From Anaerolineales bacterium (GTDB lineage: Bacteria > Chloroflexota > Anaerolineae > Anaerolineales > Villigracilaceae): a DNA stretch of 64,000 nucleotides. The stretch is from NCBI GenBank assembly GCA_030834895.1, contig JAUQXA010000024.1:186001-250000 (forward strand), given 5' to 3'. The notes beneath the pieces are model-generated. The model did no database searches. It had not been told where the DNA came from and saw nothing but the letters and a program-made list of their open reading frames with translations. Shown here piece by piece: positions 45,805 to 54,588 of this stretch (position 1 is the stretch's first letter; each line of letters opens with the position of its first letter). A program made the position numbers and the translations under genes.

Positions 45805-45997
45805 TCCCGACATCTTATAAATTCAAGTTTCTTGTACGTGGTGAAACTGTTTTATCTCGCGCATGATATGCCGGGAAGTTTGCAAGAGTTGCCGAAAGAT
45901 GTGTTCGTGATCAGGTTCATGCTCATAATGTTCAAGAAAACAGTTGTTTGTAAACGAGAAATTGTTGGACTATCGTGTGATCCTAAGGAATGGCGAA

Positions 45998-46846
45998 GTG
46001 AAAATTGCTTATATCGTACTTGCCCACAAATTGCCTGAGCAGCTGGTTCGCCTTGTGAGGCAGCTTAGCACAGCGTCCACCTCATTTTTTATTCATGTTG
46101 ATAAGAAGACCAATAACGATATATTTATAAAGATGAGGGAGCCGTTGCGTGCTTTTGAAAATGTTCATTTCTTAGAACGCCGTATGGTTAATTGGGGTAC
46201 CTTTGGTCAGGTTCATGCTACTTTAGATGGCATTCGGCAGGCGTTGGACTTAGAGCCTGTATTCGATTATGCAATATTGTTGACAGGTCAGGATTACCCA
46301 ATTAAGTCTAACGAGTACATTAATAAATTTCTTGAGAGCAGCCAAGGAAAATCATATCTTGAATATTTTCTAGTGCCCAACGATATCTGGAGAAGCGAAA
46401 ACGGAGGAATGGATAGGATTGATTTTTGGAACCTGTATTTCCTTGGTCGGCCTCGCAAAGTTTTCCCTAGATTTGATTTGTCCCATCAAAAATTCATTAA
46501 GAAATTCAGAATATTTGGCGGTAGTGCGTATTGGTGCCTGACTAGGAACTGTGTTGAATATGTAAATGAATATTGGCGACACAATAGTGATGTGAGAAAA
46601 TTCTGGAAATATGTTCGCATACCCGATGAGTTGTTTTTTCAAACAGCTCTTATCAATTCTCCCCTCGGAAACCAAATTGTAAATGACAACTTTCGATATA
46701 TTGTGTGGAAAACTACGCCTCACCCAGAAATATTAGGCACACAGGATCATAAGCAATTACTCGGTTCGGAAAAATTGTTTGCAAGAAAATTTGACGTCAA
46801 GGTAGATTCCAAGGTGTTGGATCTGATCGATCTGGCGATTTCTTAA
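45998..46846 (+). CDS. GT14-family glycosyltransferase (beta-1,6-GlcNAc-transferase-like)
   Basis: A 282-residue transferase of the core-2/I-branching family. The N-terminal AYIVLAHKLPEQLVRLV, then FFIHVDKKT, the LLTGQDYPI motif and the acceptor region GGSAYWCLTRNCVEYV and PDELFFQTALI are diagnostic. In this family the enzyme adds a sugar by beta-1,6 or xylosyl linkage and inverts configuration. The start is GTG 45998, 8 bases after TAAGGAA; a TTG at 45944 is possible but lacks a binding site. About 190 bases before it carry no clear gene, only a short frame with glycosyltransferase-like residues (LAHDMPG) that may be a relic. Confidence 0.85.
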   Translation: MKIAYIVLAHKLPEQLVRLVRQLSTASTSFFIHVDKKTNNDIFIKMREPLRAFENVHFLERRMVNWGTFGQVHATLDGIRQALDLEPVFDYAILLTGQDYPIKSNEYINKFLESSQGKSYLEYFLVPNDIWRSENGGMDRIDFWNLYFLGRPRKVFPRFDLSHQKFIKKFRIFGGSAYWCLTRNCVEYVNEYWRHNSDVRKFWKYVRIPDELFFQTALINSPLGNQIVNDNFRYIVWKTTPHPEILGTQDHKQLLGSEKLFARKFDVKVDSKVLDLIDLAIS

Positions 46847-46870
46847 TTCTTGATGGATATGTGAGGTCGA

Positions 46871-48448
46871 ATGTTTAATAGGCAGTTGCGTTTAAATGGC
46901 TTATTTGGCGGCATAGATATTGAAAAAAAATCTAATGAGGCTATATTGTTTGTGTTCGTTCTCGTGCTTGGCATTGTCTTGAGGTTTTATGATTTGGGCG
47001 GTGAAAGTTTTTGGCTTGATGAAGTGGCCACGACAATTGAGGTCAAACAGAGTATTCTTGCACTGCTGAAAGCAGGAAGACTGGACGAACCCCCTGTTTA
47101 TTATATCCTTATTGATTTGTGGGCAAAACTTTTTGGTGTTTCAGAGGTGGGTCTGAGGTCATTTTCAGCCCTGGCCGGTGTGGGTTCCATTATCCTCATT
47201 TATTTGGTGGGAAAGAGGCTTTTTGGAAAGGAAGTTGGGTTGCTAGGTGCATTCTTCATGACGATTTCGGATTTCCAGATATTGTATTCTCAAGAGGCGA
47301 GAAATTATAGTCTTTTTGAGTTTGCTGTATTGCTCTCATTCTTTTTTTTTATTATTTATCTCGATGGCGGGAAGAAGATTCATTTTGTTTTTTATATTGT
47401 GTTTAGTATTTTAATGGTTTACTCCAATGCTTTTGGGGTCTTTGTCATCATTGCGCAAAATTTATTTTTTGTTTTGCATATCAGGAAATATGTCAAATTG
47501 TTAGGGATCTGGTTTGTTGGTCAGGCGTTGATCGTGCTTGCCGTAATTCCCTACTTTTCCCCAATACTTTTTGGAGGAGGTGGACTGGAAGGAGCGGTGG
47601 ACTCGAATCTTGAAGGTCTTCCGATGCCATCTTATTCAGATGTTCTACGTTCTGTTTACAGGTTCATCCTTCCTCCACGGCGCTATTTTGGCATGGATAT
47701 GGAATGGGGCGATTTTCTTCTCTGGATATATGCTGTTGCGGGAGGGTGTTTTATGGTGGGCACCTTAATCCATGCCGCTCGTCATGGGGTGAGCAACTGG
47801 CTGGCTGCCATGACGAAGCTGCCTGAGAGCCTGAAAGGTATTTCTGAAATAAGAAGAAATATTCTTTTAGTATCCTGCTGGCTTTTATGCCCGCCCGTAT
47901 TATTGGTTTTGATTCTGCCGGTTTACGACCACAAATATGTAATAAGCGCCGCCTCGGCATTTTATCTGTTGTTAGCGCTGTGCATTTGGAGTATGCGCAA
48001 GGTAATACCCTTGTTGATATCGGTAGGAGTATTGATAATTTTGACCGTTCCTGGATTGGGACATTACTATACCGCCGACGTCAGAGATCAATGGAAGGAG
48101 GCAGCAGCCTTTCTGGAGAAAAATGGCGGTCAAAATGAAGTGATAGTATTTGCTCCTAATGATAGTGGCGTTAATGTTGGGAATCAGCAAAAGGCCTTTA
48201 ATTACTATTATCGCGGGCCATTGCCGAGCTGTGGTATAGGTCCTGAGGAGTTGACGGATGCTGAGGTGTGGGATATCTTGATGCAATGTGTATCGGGTTA
48301 TGATAGGTTTTGGGTGGTAGTACGAAGCCCAACTCCGGGTAATAGATATAAATTATTCTTTCTTAATACAAGTCGAACTTCCTTGCATCTGATAAAGGAG
48401 CAGCAGTTTGTTTTGTTGGATGTTTACTTGTTTGAAATAAAAAAATAA
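46871..48448 (+). CDS. GT39-family membrane glycosyltransferase (ArnT/PMT-like)
   Basis: A 525-residue GT-C glycosyltransferase with about eleven helices. The first external loop holds FWLDEVATT with the catalytic-type acidic pair D-E, followed by EPPVYYILIDLWAKLFGVSEVGLRSFSALAGV, the signature of the PMT_2/ArnT group. The second loop has YSQEARNYSL. These enzymes take a sugar from undecaprenyl or dolichyl phosphate on the outer face and transfer it to lipid, protein or glycan. A C-terminal soluble domain (residues 415-520) follows. The donor would fit the lipid-linked sugar system encoded at 50916-52118. GAGG precedes ATG 46871. Confidence 0.88.
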   Translation: MFNRQLRLNGLFGGIDIEKKSNEAILFVFVLVLGIVLRFYDLGGESFWLDEVATTIEVKQSILALLKAGRLDEPPVYYILIDLWAKLFGVSEVGLRSFSALAGVGSIILIYLVGKRLFGKEVGLLGAFFMTISDFQILYSQEARNYSLFEFAVLLSFFFFIIYLDGGKKIHFVFYIVFSILMVYSNAFGVFVIIAQNLFFVLHIRKYVKLLGIWFVGQALIVLAVIPYFSPILFGGGGLEGAVDSNLEGLPMPSYSDVLRSVYRFILPPRRYFGMDMEWGDFLLWIYAVAGGCFMVGTLIHAARHGVSNWLAAMTKLPESLKGISEIRRNILLVSCWLLCPPVLLVLILPVYDHKYVISAASAFYLLLALCIWSMRKVIPLLISVGVLIILTVPGLGHYYTADVRDQWKEAAAFLEKNGGQNEVIVFAPNDSGVNVGNQQKAFNYYYRGPLPSCGIGPEELTDAEVWDILMQCVSGYDRFWVVVRSPTPGNRYKLFFLNTSRTSLHLIKEQQFVLLDVYLFEIKK

Positions 48449-49257
48449 GGTAATAAAATTTTTTCCCCCGAACGAGGTAAATCATTGTTACCTATACAGT
48501 GCAAATTAACGTCGGAATTACGAAAAGCCGGGGAAACAAATGGGATTTGCGGCATTTTTAGTATGGCGGCGATTTGAATTATATTTTTAGAGTCTTTTGA
48601 GTGGACATAGGAATTATGTTAAAAAAATACCAACCGACATATTTGGATCGAGTTCATAAAAGCATTTGGCTTGGTATGAGCCTTTGCCATCATATTGTAG
48701 GGTAGTTGTTTGATGTTTTTCAATTGTTGCTTTAGTTCCCTGTAATTAGCTATGGCTCTTTTGCAGTTTGTGTATTTGTTTTTAAGCTCAGAACACGGAA
48801 TTTGGAAGCTTTTATCTCTTTTTGGTGTTATTGTCGAGGAAACAACAAAATGGGAGGTAAAATTTGTCAGACAACTTTTCAAACCTCCCCGCTCACCACA
48901 GTAATTGCCCATTGACTTTGGAGAAATATATACTAAAATATAGGTGCAGCCTTACAAAATTGATAAGTTTGCGGGGGGGTATTTTTTTATGCTGAAATTT
49001 AAATATATTTTTCTTTAGGTATTATCTCAGATTTTTAAATTTAAAAAACAATTCGAGACGCAACAATAATTCTCTGGCTTAGTGGCTATCAATTTCCATA
49101 TTATAGGTTTTAGGGTGTTTTTTGGTGTTGATTGTACTTTGGAGAAATCCATGATTTGTCTAAAGTGAGAAGCAGGTATGTGTTTAGTCCGAATCAAGCA
49201 TTGAATTAGCAGAACGCACAGAGTGAAATCAAAGACATCACCAGAAAGGAAAAACTC
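48449..49257 (+). other. 809-bp gene-free gap inside the polysaccharide locus
   Basis: No convincing gene is seen on either strand; the longest open frames are low-complexity and lack ribosome binding sites. The region is AT-rich and contains a 13-base direct repeat (ACTTTGGAGAAAT at 48915-48927 and 49136-49148). A promoter-like pair precedes the second half of the locus. The gap separates the AT-rich first part from a second part of higher GC, so it may mark a recombination joint. Confidence 0.5.
48912..48939 (+). promoter_or_regulatory. Candidate promoter of the second polysaccharide operon
   Basis: TTGACT (48912-48917) and TAAAAT (48934-48939) with a 16-base spacer. The gene starts at 49258, so the leader would be about 310 bases, long enough for regulation, but no recognised RNA element is seen. 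Confidence 0.45.
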
Positions 49258-49839
49258 ATGGCGAACGAAAATGTTAGGATTCATCCCACAGCGGAGGTTT
49301 CTCCGAAGGCGCGGATTGGCACAGGGACTAGTGTTTGGAATCTAGTGCAAATACGCGAGGGGGTTGTTATTGGCAGGAATTGCATCATTGGCAAAGACGC
49401 GTATGTTGATTTCGACGTCCACATCGGTGACAACGTCAAAATCCAGAATAGCTGTCTTGTGTATCACGGCGTGACTCTGGAGGACGGCGTTTTCCTTGGT
49501 CCACAGGTTTGTCTGACCAATGACCGTAATCCACGTGCAATTACCCCGGAAGGCCAGCTAAAGGGCAATGATGACTGGGTTGTTGGTCCCATCCTTGTGA
49601 AATATGGGGCTTCGCTGGGCGCCTGTTCTGTCATTTTGCCTAATGTGACCATTGGACGGTTTGCGCTAATCGCGGCAGGGGCTGTTGTTACTCGTGACGT
49701 GCCCGACCACGGTTTGGTGGTTGGAAACCCTGCACGGCTGACCGGTTACGTCTGCCGTTGCGGCAGGAAAATGGAAAAGAAGGACAAGGGATATCATTGT
49801 CCGACTTGTAATTGGGACTTTACACCACAGGAGGGTTAA
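49258..49839 (+). CDS. Left-handed beta-helix N-acetyltransferase with zinc-ribbon tail
   Basis: A 193-residue hexapeptide acetyltransferase. Residues 5-160 hold I-x-P-T-A-x-V-S-P-x-A-R-I-G repeats, the loop LTNDRNPRAITPEG and the closing TRDVPDHGLVVGNPARLTGYV. Residues 165-193 form a small zinc ribbon (C-R-C-G near 164-167 and C-P-T-C near 182-185), an extension seen in part of this family. It would acetylate an amino-UDP-sugar, like WlbB, and the next gene encodes the matching aminotransferase. It is related to the shorter enzyme at 32956. ATG 49258 follows AAAGGAAAAACTC. Confidence 0.88.
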   Translation: MANENVRIHPTAEVSPKARIGTGTSVWNLVQIREGVVIGRNCIIGKDAYVDFDVHIGDNVKIQNSCLVYHGVTLEDGVFLGPQVCLTNDRNPRAITPEGQLKGNDDWVVGPILVKYGASLGACSVILPNVTIGRFALIAAGAVVTRDVPDHGLVVGNPARLTGYVCRCGRKMEKKDKGYHCPTCNWDFTPQEG

Positions 49840-49841
49840 TT

Positions 49842-50912
49842 ATGATCCCCATTGCAAAACCCATCATCGGGAAGGAAGAACAGGACGCAATCCTTGAGGT
49901 AATTAATTCGGGACAGCTAGTGCAGGGTGCCCGGGTGCAGGAATTCGAGAAACGATTTGCCCAGTTATGTGGCGTTGAACATGCCATTGCAACTTCCTCC
50001 GGAACAACTGCTTTGCATATTGCTCTGTTGGCTCACGAGATTGGAGCGGGGGATGAAGTTATTACCTCTCCTTTCAGTTTCATAGCCTCGGCAAACTGTG
50101 CTCTTTATGTAGACGCCCACCCGGTTTTTGCGGACATTGAGCCGGATTACTTCACTATTAACCCTGTCGAGGTTGAAAAACATATCACACCACGTACTAA
50201 AGCGATTTTGCCCGTGCATCTTTATGGACAAGCTTGCGATATGGATCCCATCCTTGAGATTGCTCGCAAACACAACCTTACCATCGTAGAGGATGCCTGT
50301 CAGGCACATGGTGCGGTCTACAAAGGACGCCCCGTAGGTTCCTTTGGTACGGCGTGTTACTCGTTGTACGCTACCAAGAACATCACCACAATCGAAGGTG
50401 GCATGATTGTTACCAATGATGCGCAGGTTGCGGAACGAGCACGCTTGCTCAGGAGTCACGGAAGTCCTCGTACCTACGAGCACGTGGCGCTTGGCTTCAA
50501 CATGCGTACAACGGACTTGAATGCGGCAATTGGATTGGTGCAACTTAATAAGTTGCAGAAGTGGAATTCCGCCCGGCGTGAAAATGCCGCCTATCTTAGT
50601 ACAAATCTCGAAAAGATTCCAGGTGTAGTTGTGCCGAAAGTTCGTAAAGGCTGTGAGCATATTTTTCATCAATATACAATCCGTATTCAAAATCGAGACA
50701 CCGCCGCCCAAAAATTGAGGGAAAAAGGTGTGGGGGTTGGTATTCATTACCCAACGCCGATCCACTTGCAGCCGTTCTATAAACAACTTGGTTATACCGA
50801 CTCGCTTCCCAATGCAGAGGCAGCCAGCCGGGAAGTCCTCTCGTTACCTGTTCATCCATCGCTTACCCGAAGTGACCTGGACTATATTATTAATACGATA
50901 AAGGAGCTATAA
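49842..50912 (+). CDS. DegT/DnrJ/EryC1/StrS sugar aminotransferase, second copy
   Basis: A 356-residue PLP enzyme. Loop SSGTTALH (residues 52-59), aspartate D151 in EDACQAHGA, lysine K179 in LYATKNITTIEGG, and GIHYPTPIHLQPFY near the end. It transaminates a keto-UDP-sugar with glutamate. It resembles the enzyme at 33455 but differs at the PLP-lysine context (ATKN against FSKN), so the two may act on different sugars. ATG 49842 comes directly after the acetyltransferase stop and has AGGAGG upstream. Its stop is 3 bases from the next start, so the genes form one operon. Confidence 0.9.
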   Translation: MIPIAKPIIGKEEQDAILEVINSGQLVQGARVQEFEKRFAQLCGVEHAIATSSGTTALHIALLAHEIGAGDEVITSPFSFIASANCALYVDAHPVFADIEPDYFTINPVEVEKHITPRTKAILPVHLYGQACDMDPILEIARKHNLTIVEDACQAHGAVYKGRPVGSFGTACYSLYATKNITTIEGGMIVTNDAQVAERARLLRSHGSPRTYEHVALGFNMRTTDLNAAIGLVQLNKLQKWNSARRENAAYLSTNLEKIPGVVVPKVRKGCEHIFHQYTIRIQNRDTAAQKLREKGVGVGIHYPTPIHLQPFYKQLGYTDSLPNAEAASREVLSLPVHPSLTRSDLDYIINTIKEL

Positions 50913-50915
50913 CTT

Positions 50916-51698
50916 ATGAAACTCTCAGTGATCATTCCCTGTTACAACGAAGTTGACAATGTGATGAAGCTTCATGATGAGCTGCTGCCGGTCATTCGGA
51001 AGTTGCTTGTCAACGGTTGGACAAGTGTGTCGGAGCAGTTTGAATCAGCCGAGATGCTCTTTGTGGATGATGGCAGCAGCGATGATACTTCCGCCAAATT
51101 ACAAGAATGCTTTAGCAGTGAAGCCAACTCCAGGTTGAGTTTCCAATTCCTCAAGCACGAAACCAATGCCGGGTTGGGCGCAGCCATTCGTACTGGTTTC
51201 GCGCATGCCAGCGGCGATATCATATTGACAGTAGACAGCGATGGAACCTATAAATTTTCCGGGATACCAGAACTATTAAGCTGTTTGACACCCGGTGTGG
51301 ATATTGTTACCGCGTCACCGTATCACCCTGATGGCGGGGTGATTGGCGTGCCGGCATATCGCCTGTTTTTTAGCAAAAGTTCCTCGCTGCTCTATCGCAT
51401 CCTGGTTGATCCGAAAGTGCATACCTATACCTGCCTTTTCCGGGCTTATCGTTCCCGCGTGGTGCGCCAGATCAGTTTTGCGTCAAACGATTTTCTGGGT
51501 GGCACGGAATTGCTTGTGAAAGCAATGCTCGGCGGATTTCGCACAGCCGAATTCCCTGATGTGTTGTATAAACGTATGTACGGCGTCTCAAAGGCTCGCA
51601 TTGTCAGCACTGTCCGTTCGCACCTGAAATTCATGGGATGGGTGCTTCTCCAGCGTTTGCGCCTGACGTTTGGTTCTCATATTCACGAGCCTGTTTGA
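50916..51698 (+). CDS. GT2-family glycosyltransferase (Dpm1/ArnC-like)
   Basis: A 260-residue GT-A glycosyltransferase. IIPCYNEVDNV and FVDDGSSDDT are at the N-terminus, the metal-binding site reads TVDSDGTY (DxD form), and the acceptor part holds LGGTELLVKAML. It has no membrane helices, like Dpm1-type enzymes that load a sugar on a polyprenyl phosphate. An SMR-type carrier gene follows after 9 bases, which supports the view that it makes a lipid-phosphate sugar that is then flipped. Alternative: an ordinary repeat-unit transferase. Confidence 0.83.
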   Translation: MKLSVIIPCYNEVDNVMKLHDELLPVIRKLLVNGWTSVSEQFESAEMLFVDDGSSDDTSAKLQECFSSEANSRLSFQFLKHETNAGLGAAIRTGFAHASGDIILTVDSDGTYKFSGIPELLSCLTPGVDIVTASPYHPDGGVIGVPAYRLFFSKSSSLLYRILVDPKVHTYTCLFRAYRSRVVRQISFASNDFLGGTELLVKAMLGGFRTAEFPDVLYKRMYGVSKARIVSTVRSHLKFMGWVLLQRLRLTFGSHIHEPV

Positions 51699-51707
51699 AG
51701 AGATTTT

Positions 51708-52118
51708 ATGGCCACAGCGAAAAGGGAATTTACTGGAAAGGTGACAGGGATGCAAACAGCCATACTATATATTTTAATCAGTGTCCTATTCAGCACAGTG
51801 GGTCAGCTTCTGCTCAAGGGCGGCATGAATAGCATGGGGGAAGTCACTTTGAGCTTCGGTCAGTTTTTTCAAACCCTGTGGCGTATGATCATCAACCCGG
51901 GCGTTTTCTTTGGATTGTTGATTTATGGAGTCGGAACGATTTTCTGGCTGGCGGCGCTTTCCCGGGCTGAACTTAGTTATGCCTACCCATTTGCCAGTTT
52001 GAGCTATGTGATCATGCTGGCAGCTTCATGGATGATGTTTGACGAAAAGATCACCCTCGCCCGCATCATTGGTACTGTTCTTATTTGTGTTGGCGTCCTG
52101 GTGATTTACCGGAATTGA
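51708..52118 (+). CDS. EamA/SMR-type small membrane carrier (ArnE/ArnF-like)
   Basis: A 136-residue membrane protein with four helices: ILYILISVLFSTVGQLLLKGG, then VFFGLLIYGVGTIFWLAAL, SYAYPFASLSYVIMLAASW and the last IIGTVLICVGVLVI. The first motif (STVGQLLLK) and the Y-A-Y-P stretch are typical of the small multidrug-resistance/EamA group, where ArnE and ArnF flip undecaprenyl-phosphate-sugars. Its place after a Dpm1-like GT2 gene suits that role. The start is either ATG 51708 or ATG 51750; the latter begins right at the first helix. Confidence 0.8.
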   Translation: MATAKREFTGKVTGMQTAILYILISVLFSTVGQLLLKGGMNSMGEVTLSFGQFFQTLWRMIINPGVFFGLLIYGVGTIFWLAALSRAELSYAYPFASLSYVIMLAASWMMFDEKITLARIIGTVLICVGVLVIYRN

Positions 52119-52139
52119 TTGCGCGGGAAGAATTGAAAC

Positions 52140-53204
52140 ATGAAGATTCTATCCATTGTCGGTGCGCGCCCTGAATTTATCCAGGCCATGCCTGTCAGCC
52201 GGGCTATTGGCGTTTTTCACCGGGAGATTTTGGTGCATACAGGGCAGCATTACGACTATAAGATGTCTCAGCAGTTCTTCGATGAACTTGAGATTTCCAC
52301 ACCGCATTACAACCTCGGCGCAGGATCATCTTCACAGGCGCGGCAAACTGCCGAAATCATGATCAGCATGGAAGATGTGATACTTAAGGAAAAGCCTGAT
52401 TATATGATTGTGCGCGGTGACACAAATTCCACTATTGCGGCGGCTCTGGTTGCTGCCAAATTGAATGTCCCTTTTGCCCACATCGAGGCTGGTGAGCGCA
52501 GTTTCAATCGCCGCATGCCTGAAGAGATCAACCGTTTGGTGGTGGATGGGCTCGCCGATCGGCATTTTTGTGTCAGCCAGGCCGCCGTTCAACACCTGAG
52601 GGCGGAGGGCATCAATGGCAGTGTCGTGCAAGTGGGCGACGTGATGTTGGATGCTTTACGCTTTGTCCTTCCGCTGGCACGCTCCAAATCAGATGTCTTG
52701 CAGCGACTGAATATTCAGCCCAAAAAATATTCACTGGTGACCATCCATCGTCCTGCAAATACCGACGATCCTTTGCGCCTAAGTTCCATCCTTTCCGCCC
52801 TCAATCAGACTGACGAGATTGTGATCCTCCCAGTGCATCCTCGTACCCGCAAAGCGCTTGAAGCATTGGAACTTCACCTGGGCGATTCCCTGCACATCAT
52901 TGACCCGGTTGGATATTTTGACATGCTTGTGCTGGAGGAGAATGCGCGGTTGATTGCCACCGACTCAGGCGGAGTTCAGCGCGAGGCCTACTATATGAGT
53001 GTTCCCTGCCTTACCTTGCGGGATGAGACTGAATGGACTGCGACTGTGGAGACTGGCTGGAACAAACTGGTCGGTGCCAACGCGAAAATGATTTTGGACA
53101 ACTGGTTTAATTTTTTGCCTCCAGCCGAGCACCCCTTTATTTATGGAGACGGCACCGCCGCATTGCGCATTGCCGGGATTCTCAATGAAGTCCCAATCTA
53201 TTAA
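52140..53204 (+). CDS. wecB: UDP-N-acetylglucosamine 2-epimerase (non-hydrolysing)
   Basis: A 354-residue enzyme that interconverts UDP-GlcNAc and UDP-ManNAc, or the 2,3-diacetamido uronic acid forms (WlbD). Key parts: IVGARPEFIQAMPV, THGQ-like TGQHYDYKMS, RGDTNSTIAAALVA, HIEAGERS, and DSGGVQREAYYMSVPCLTLRDETEWTATVE with the catalytic acids. A WlbD-like role fits because WlbA, WlbB and WlbC relatives are in the same locus. ATG 52140 lies 21 bases after the SMR gene. Confidence 0.92.
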   Translation: MKILSIVGARPEFIQAMPVSRAIGVFHREILVHTGQHYDYKMSQQFFDELEISTPHYNLGAGSSSQARQTAEIMISMEDVILKEKPDYMIVRGDTNSTIAAALVAAKLNVPFAHIEAGERSFNRRMPEEINRLVVDGLADRHFCVSQAAVQHLRAEGINGSVVQVGDVMLDALRFVLPLARSKSDVLQRLNIQPKKYSLVTIHRPANTDDPLRLSSILSALNQTDEIVILPVHPRTRKALEALELHLGDSLHIIDPVGYFDMLVLEENARLIATDSGGVQREAYYMSVPCLTLRDETEWTATVETGWNKLVGANAKMILDNWFNFLPPAEHPFIYGDGTAALRIAGILNEVPIY

Positions 53205-53239
53205 TCTGAGAGCTGATAAATCATGGAGAGAAGGTTGAA

Positions 53240-54556
53240 ATGAAAATTGGCATTATTGGTGGCGGTATCATGGGCGTTTGCCTTGGGTACTACCTGTCAA
53301 AACAGGGTACCACTGTTGAAATATTTGAAGCATCTCCAACTGTTGGTGGATTGGCGGGCTCCACTTCCCTGGCGGATGGCACCAAGGTTGATCGTTTCTA
53401 TCATGCCATTCTGTCAAGTGACAGTCATCTAAGTGGATTGTGCAGTGAGCTTGGCATAGTGGATCAGTTTCGATTCAAGGAAACCCGAATGGGATTCTTT
53501 TACCGTGGCCGCATTCATTCCATGAACAATGTGGTTGAGTTCCTGCGTTTTCCGCCCCTTGGCTGGATTGACCGATTTCGCCTTGGTTTGACCGTTCTTT
53601 ATGCCCAATTCATCAGCGATTGGCATAAGTTGGAAAGTATCAGTGTTGAAAAGTGGCTTCTGGCTTTGAGTGGCAAGGGCACATACGAAAATATCTGGCT
53701 GCCCATGTTGAAAGCCAAGTTCGATGGCGGATTCGAGAACACTCCTGCCACCTATATCTGGTCGCGCCTGGTCAGGATGAAATCCACGCGTAAAGGCGCC
53801 AATCAAAAGGAACAAGCCGGGCACTTGATCGGTGGTTACATGACCCTGGTCCAGGCGCTCGCCAATCAAATTGAGGCAAATGGGGGGCGAATTTATTTGC
53901 AAAAACCGGTCAGTAAGGTGGTTATCGAGAACGGCTGCGCCACCGGTATTATGACAAAGGATGAATTTCATTCCTTCGACTTGATCGTTTCCACCCTTCA
54001 GCCTCCCGTTTTTCAGCGCATGTTGCCGGATGCCCCGTCTGATTATCGTGACCTGCTTGGGCAGACCCAGTATCTGGGTATTGTTTGTCCGCTCCTGGTG
54101 CTCGATAGGCCTCTCAGTGGTTATTGGACCATCAACCTGACCGATGATAGTCTTCCCTTTACAGGTATCATTGAAACTACATCCTATATTGATCCGAAGT
54201 ATGTGGGTGGTCACCATTTGATATACCTGCCAAAATATACTGCGCCCAACAGCCACTACCAGAAATACAGTGATGACGAGATCAAGGAACTTTGGCTCAA
54301 GCACCTTGAAACCATGTTCCCGCAGTTTCAGCGCAGTTGGATCCGTTTTTTCAACGTTTACCGTGAACGCTATGTGGAACCATTGCACACTTTGAATGGA
54401 ACGCATCTTATTCCGCCCATCGAGTCTCCTGTTGGGAATCTATATTTGGCCTCCAATGCCCAGATATATCCCGCCCTGACAAACGGCGAATCGATCAGTC
54501 GTAAAGCGCAGGAAGTTGCCGAGCTCATTATCAATAAGTATTCAATATCCAAGTAG
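53240..54556 (+). CDS. FAD/NAD(P)-dependent oxidoreductase (amine-oxidase/UGM-like)
   Basis: A 438-residue flavoprotein. The N-terminus has the dinucleotide-binding fold IIGGGIMGVCLGYYLSKQG and the second FAD motif GGLAGSTSLADGTKVDRFYHAI. It belongs to the protoporphyrinogen-oxidase / amine-oxidase group that also includes UDP-galactopyranose mutase-like proteins found in glycan loci. The end (PVGNLYLASNAQIYPALTNGESISRKA) matches the C-terminal FAD-contact segment. Its reaction is not known; candidates are a redox change on a lipid-linked or nucleotide sugar. AGAGAAGG precedes ATG 53240. It is flanked by the 2-epimerase and deacetylase genes in the same operon. Confidence 0.82.
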   Translation: MKIGIIGGGIMGVCLGYYLSKQGTTVEIFEASPTVGGLAGSTSLADGTKVDRFYHAILSSDSHLSGLCSELGIVDQFRFKETRMGFFYRGRIHSMNNVVEFLRFPPLGWIDRFRLGLTVLYAQFISDWHKLESISVEKWLLALSGKGTYENIWLPMLKAKFDGGFENTPATYIWSRLVRMKSTRKGANQKEQAGHLIGGYMTLVQALANQIEANGGRIYLQKPVSKVVIENGCATGIMTKDEFHSFDLIVSTLQPPVFQRMLPDAPSDYRDLLGQTQYLGIVCPLLVLDRPLSGYWTINLTDDSLPFTGIIETTSYIDPKYVGGHHLIYLPKYTAPNSHYQKYSDDEIKELWLKHLETMFPQFQRSWIRFFNVYRERYVEPLHTLNGTHLIPPIESPVGNLYLASNAQIYPALTNGESISRKAQEVAELIINKYSISK

Positions 54557-54588
54557 ACAAATATCGTTGCATATTTATCGGAGGAAAA

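Noticed and set aside
45832..46038. 68-codon frame before the GT14 gene (residues LAHDMPG)
   Set aside because: Possibly a glycosyltransferase relic, but too short and without further motifs to call a pseudogene.
48619..48912. 97-codon minus-strand frame in the 809-bp gap
   Set aside because: Low-complexity composition, no ribosome binding site and no family pattern; more likely chance in AT-rich DNA.
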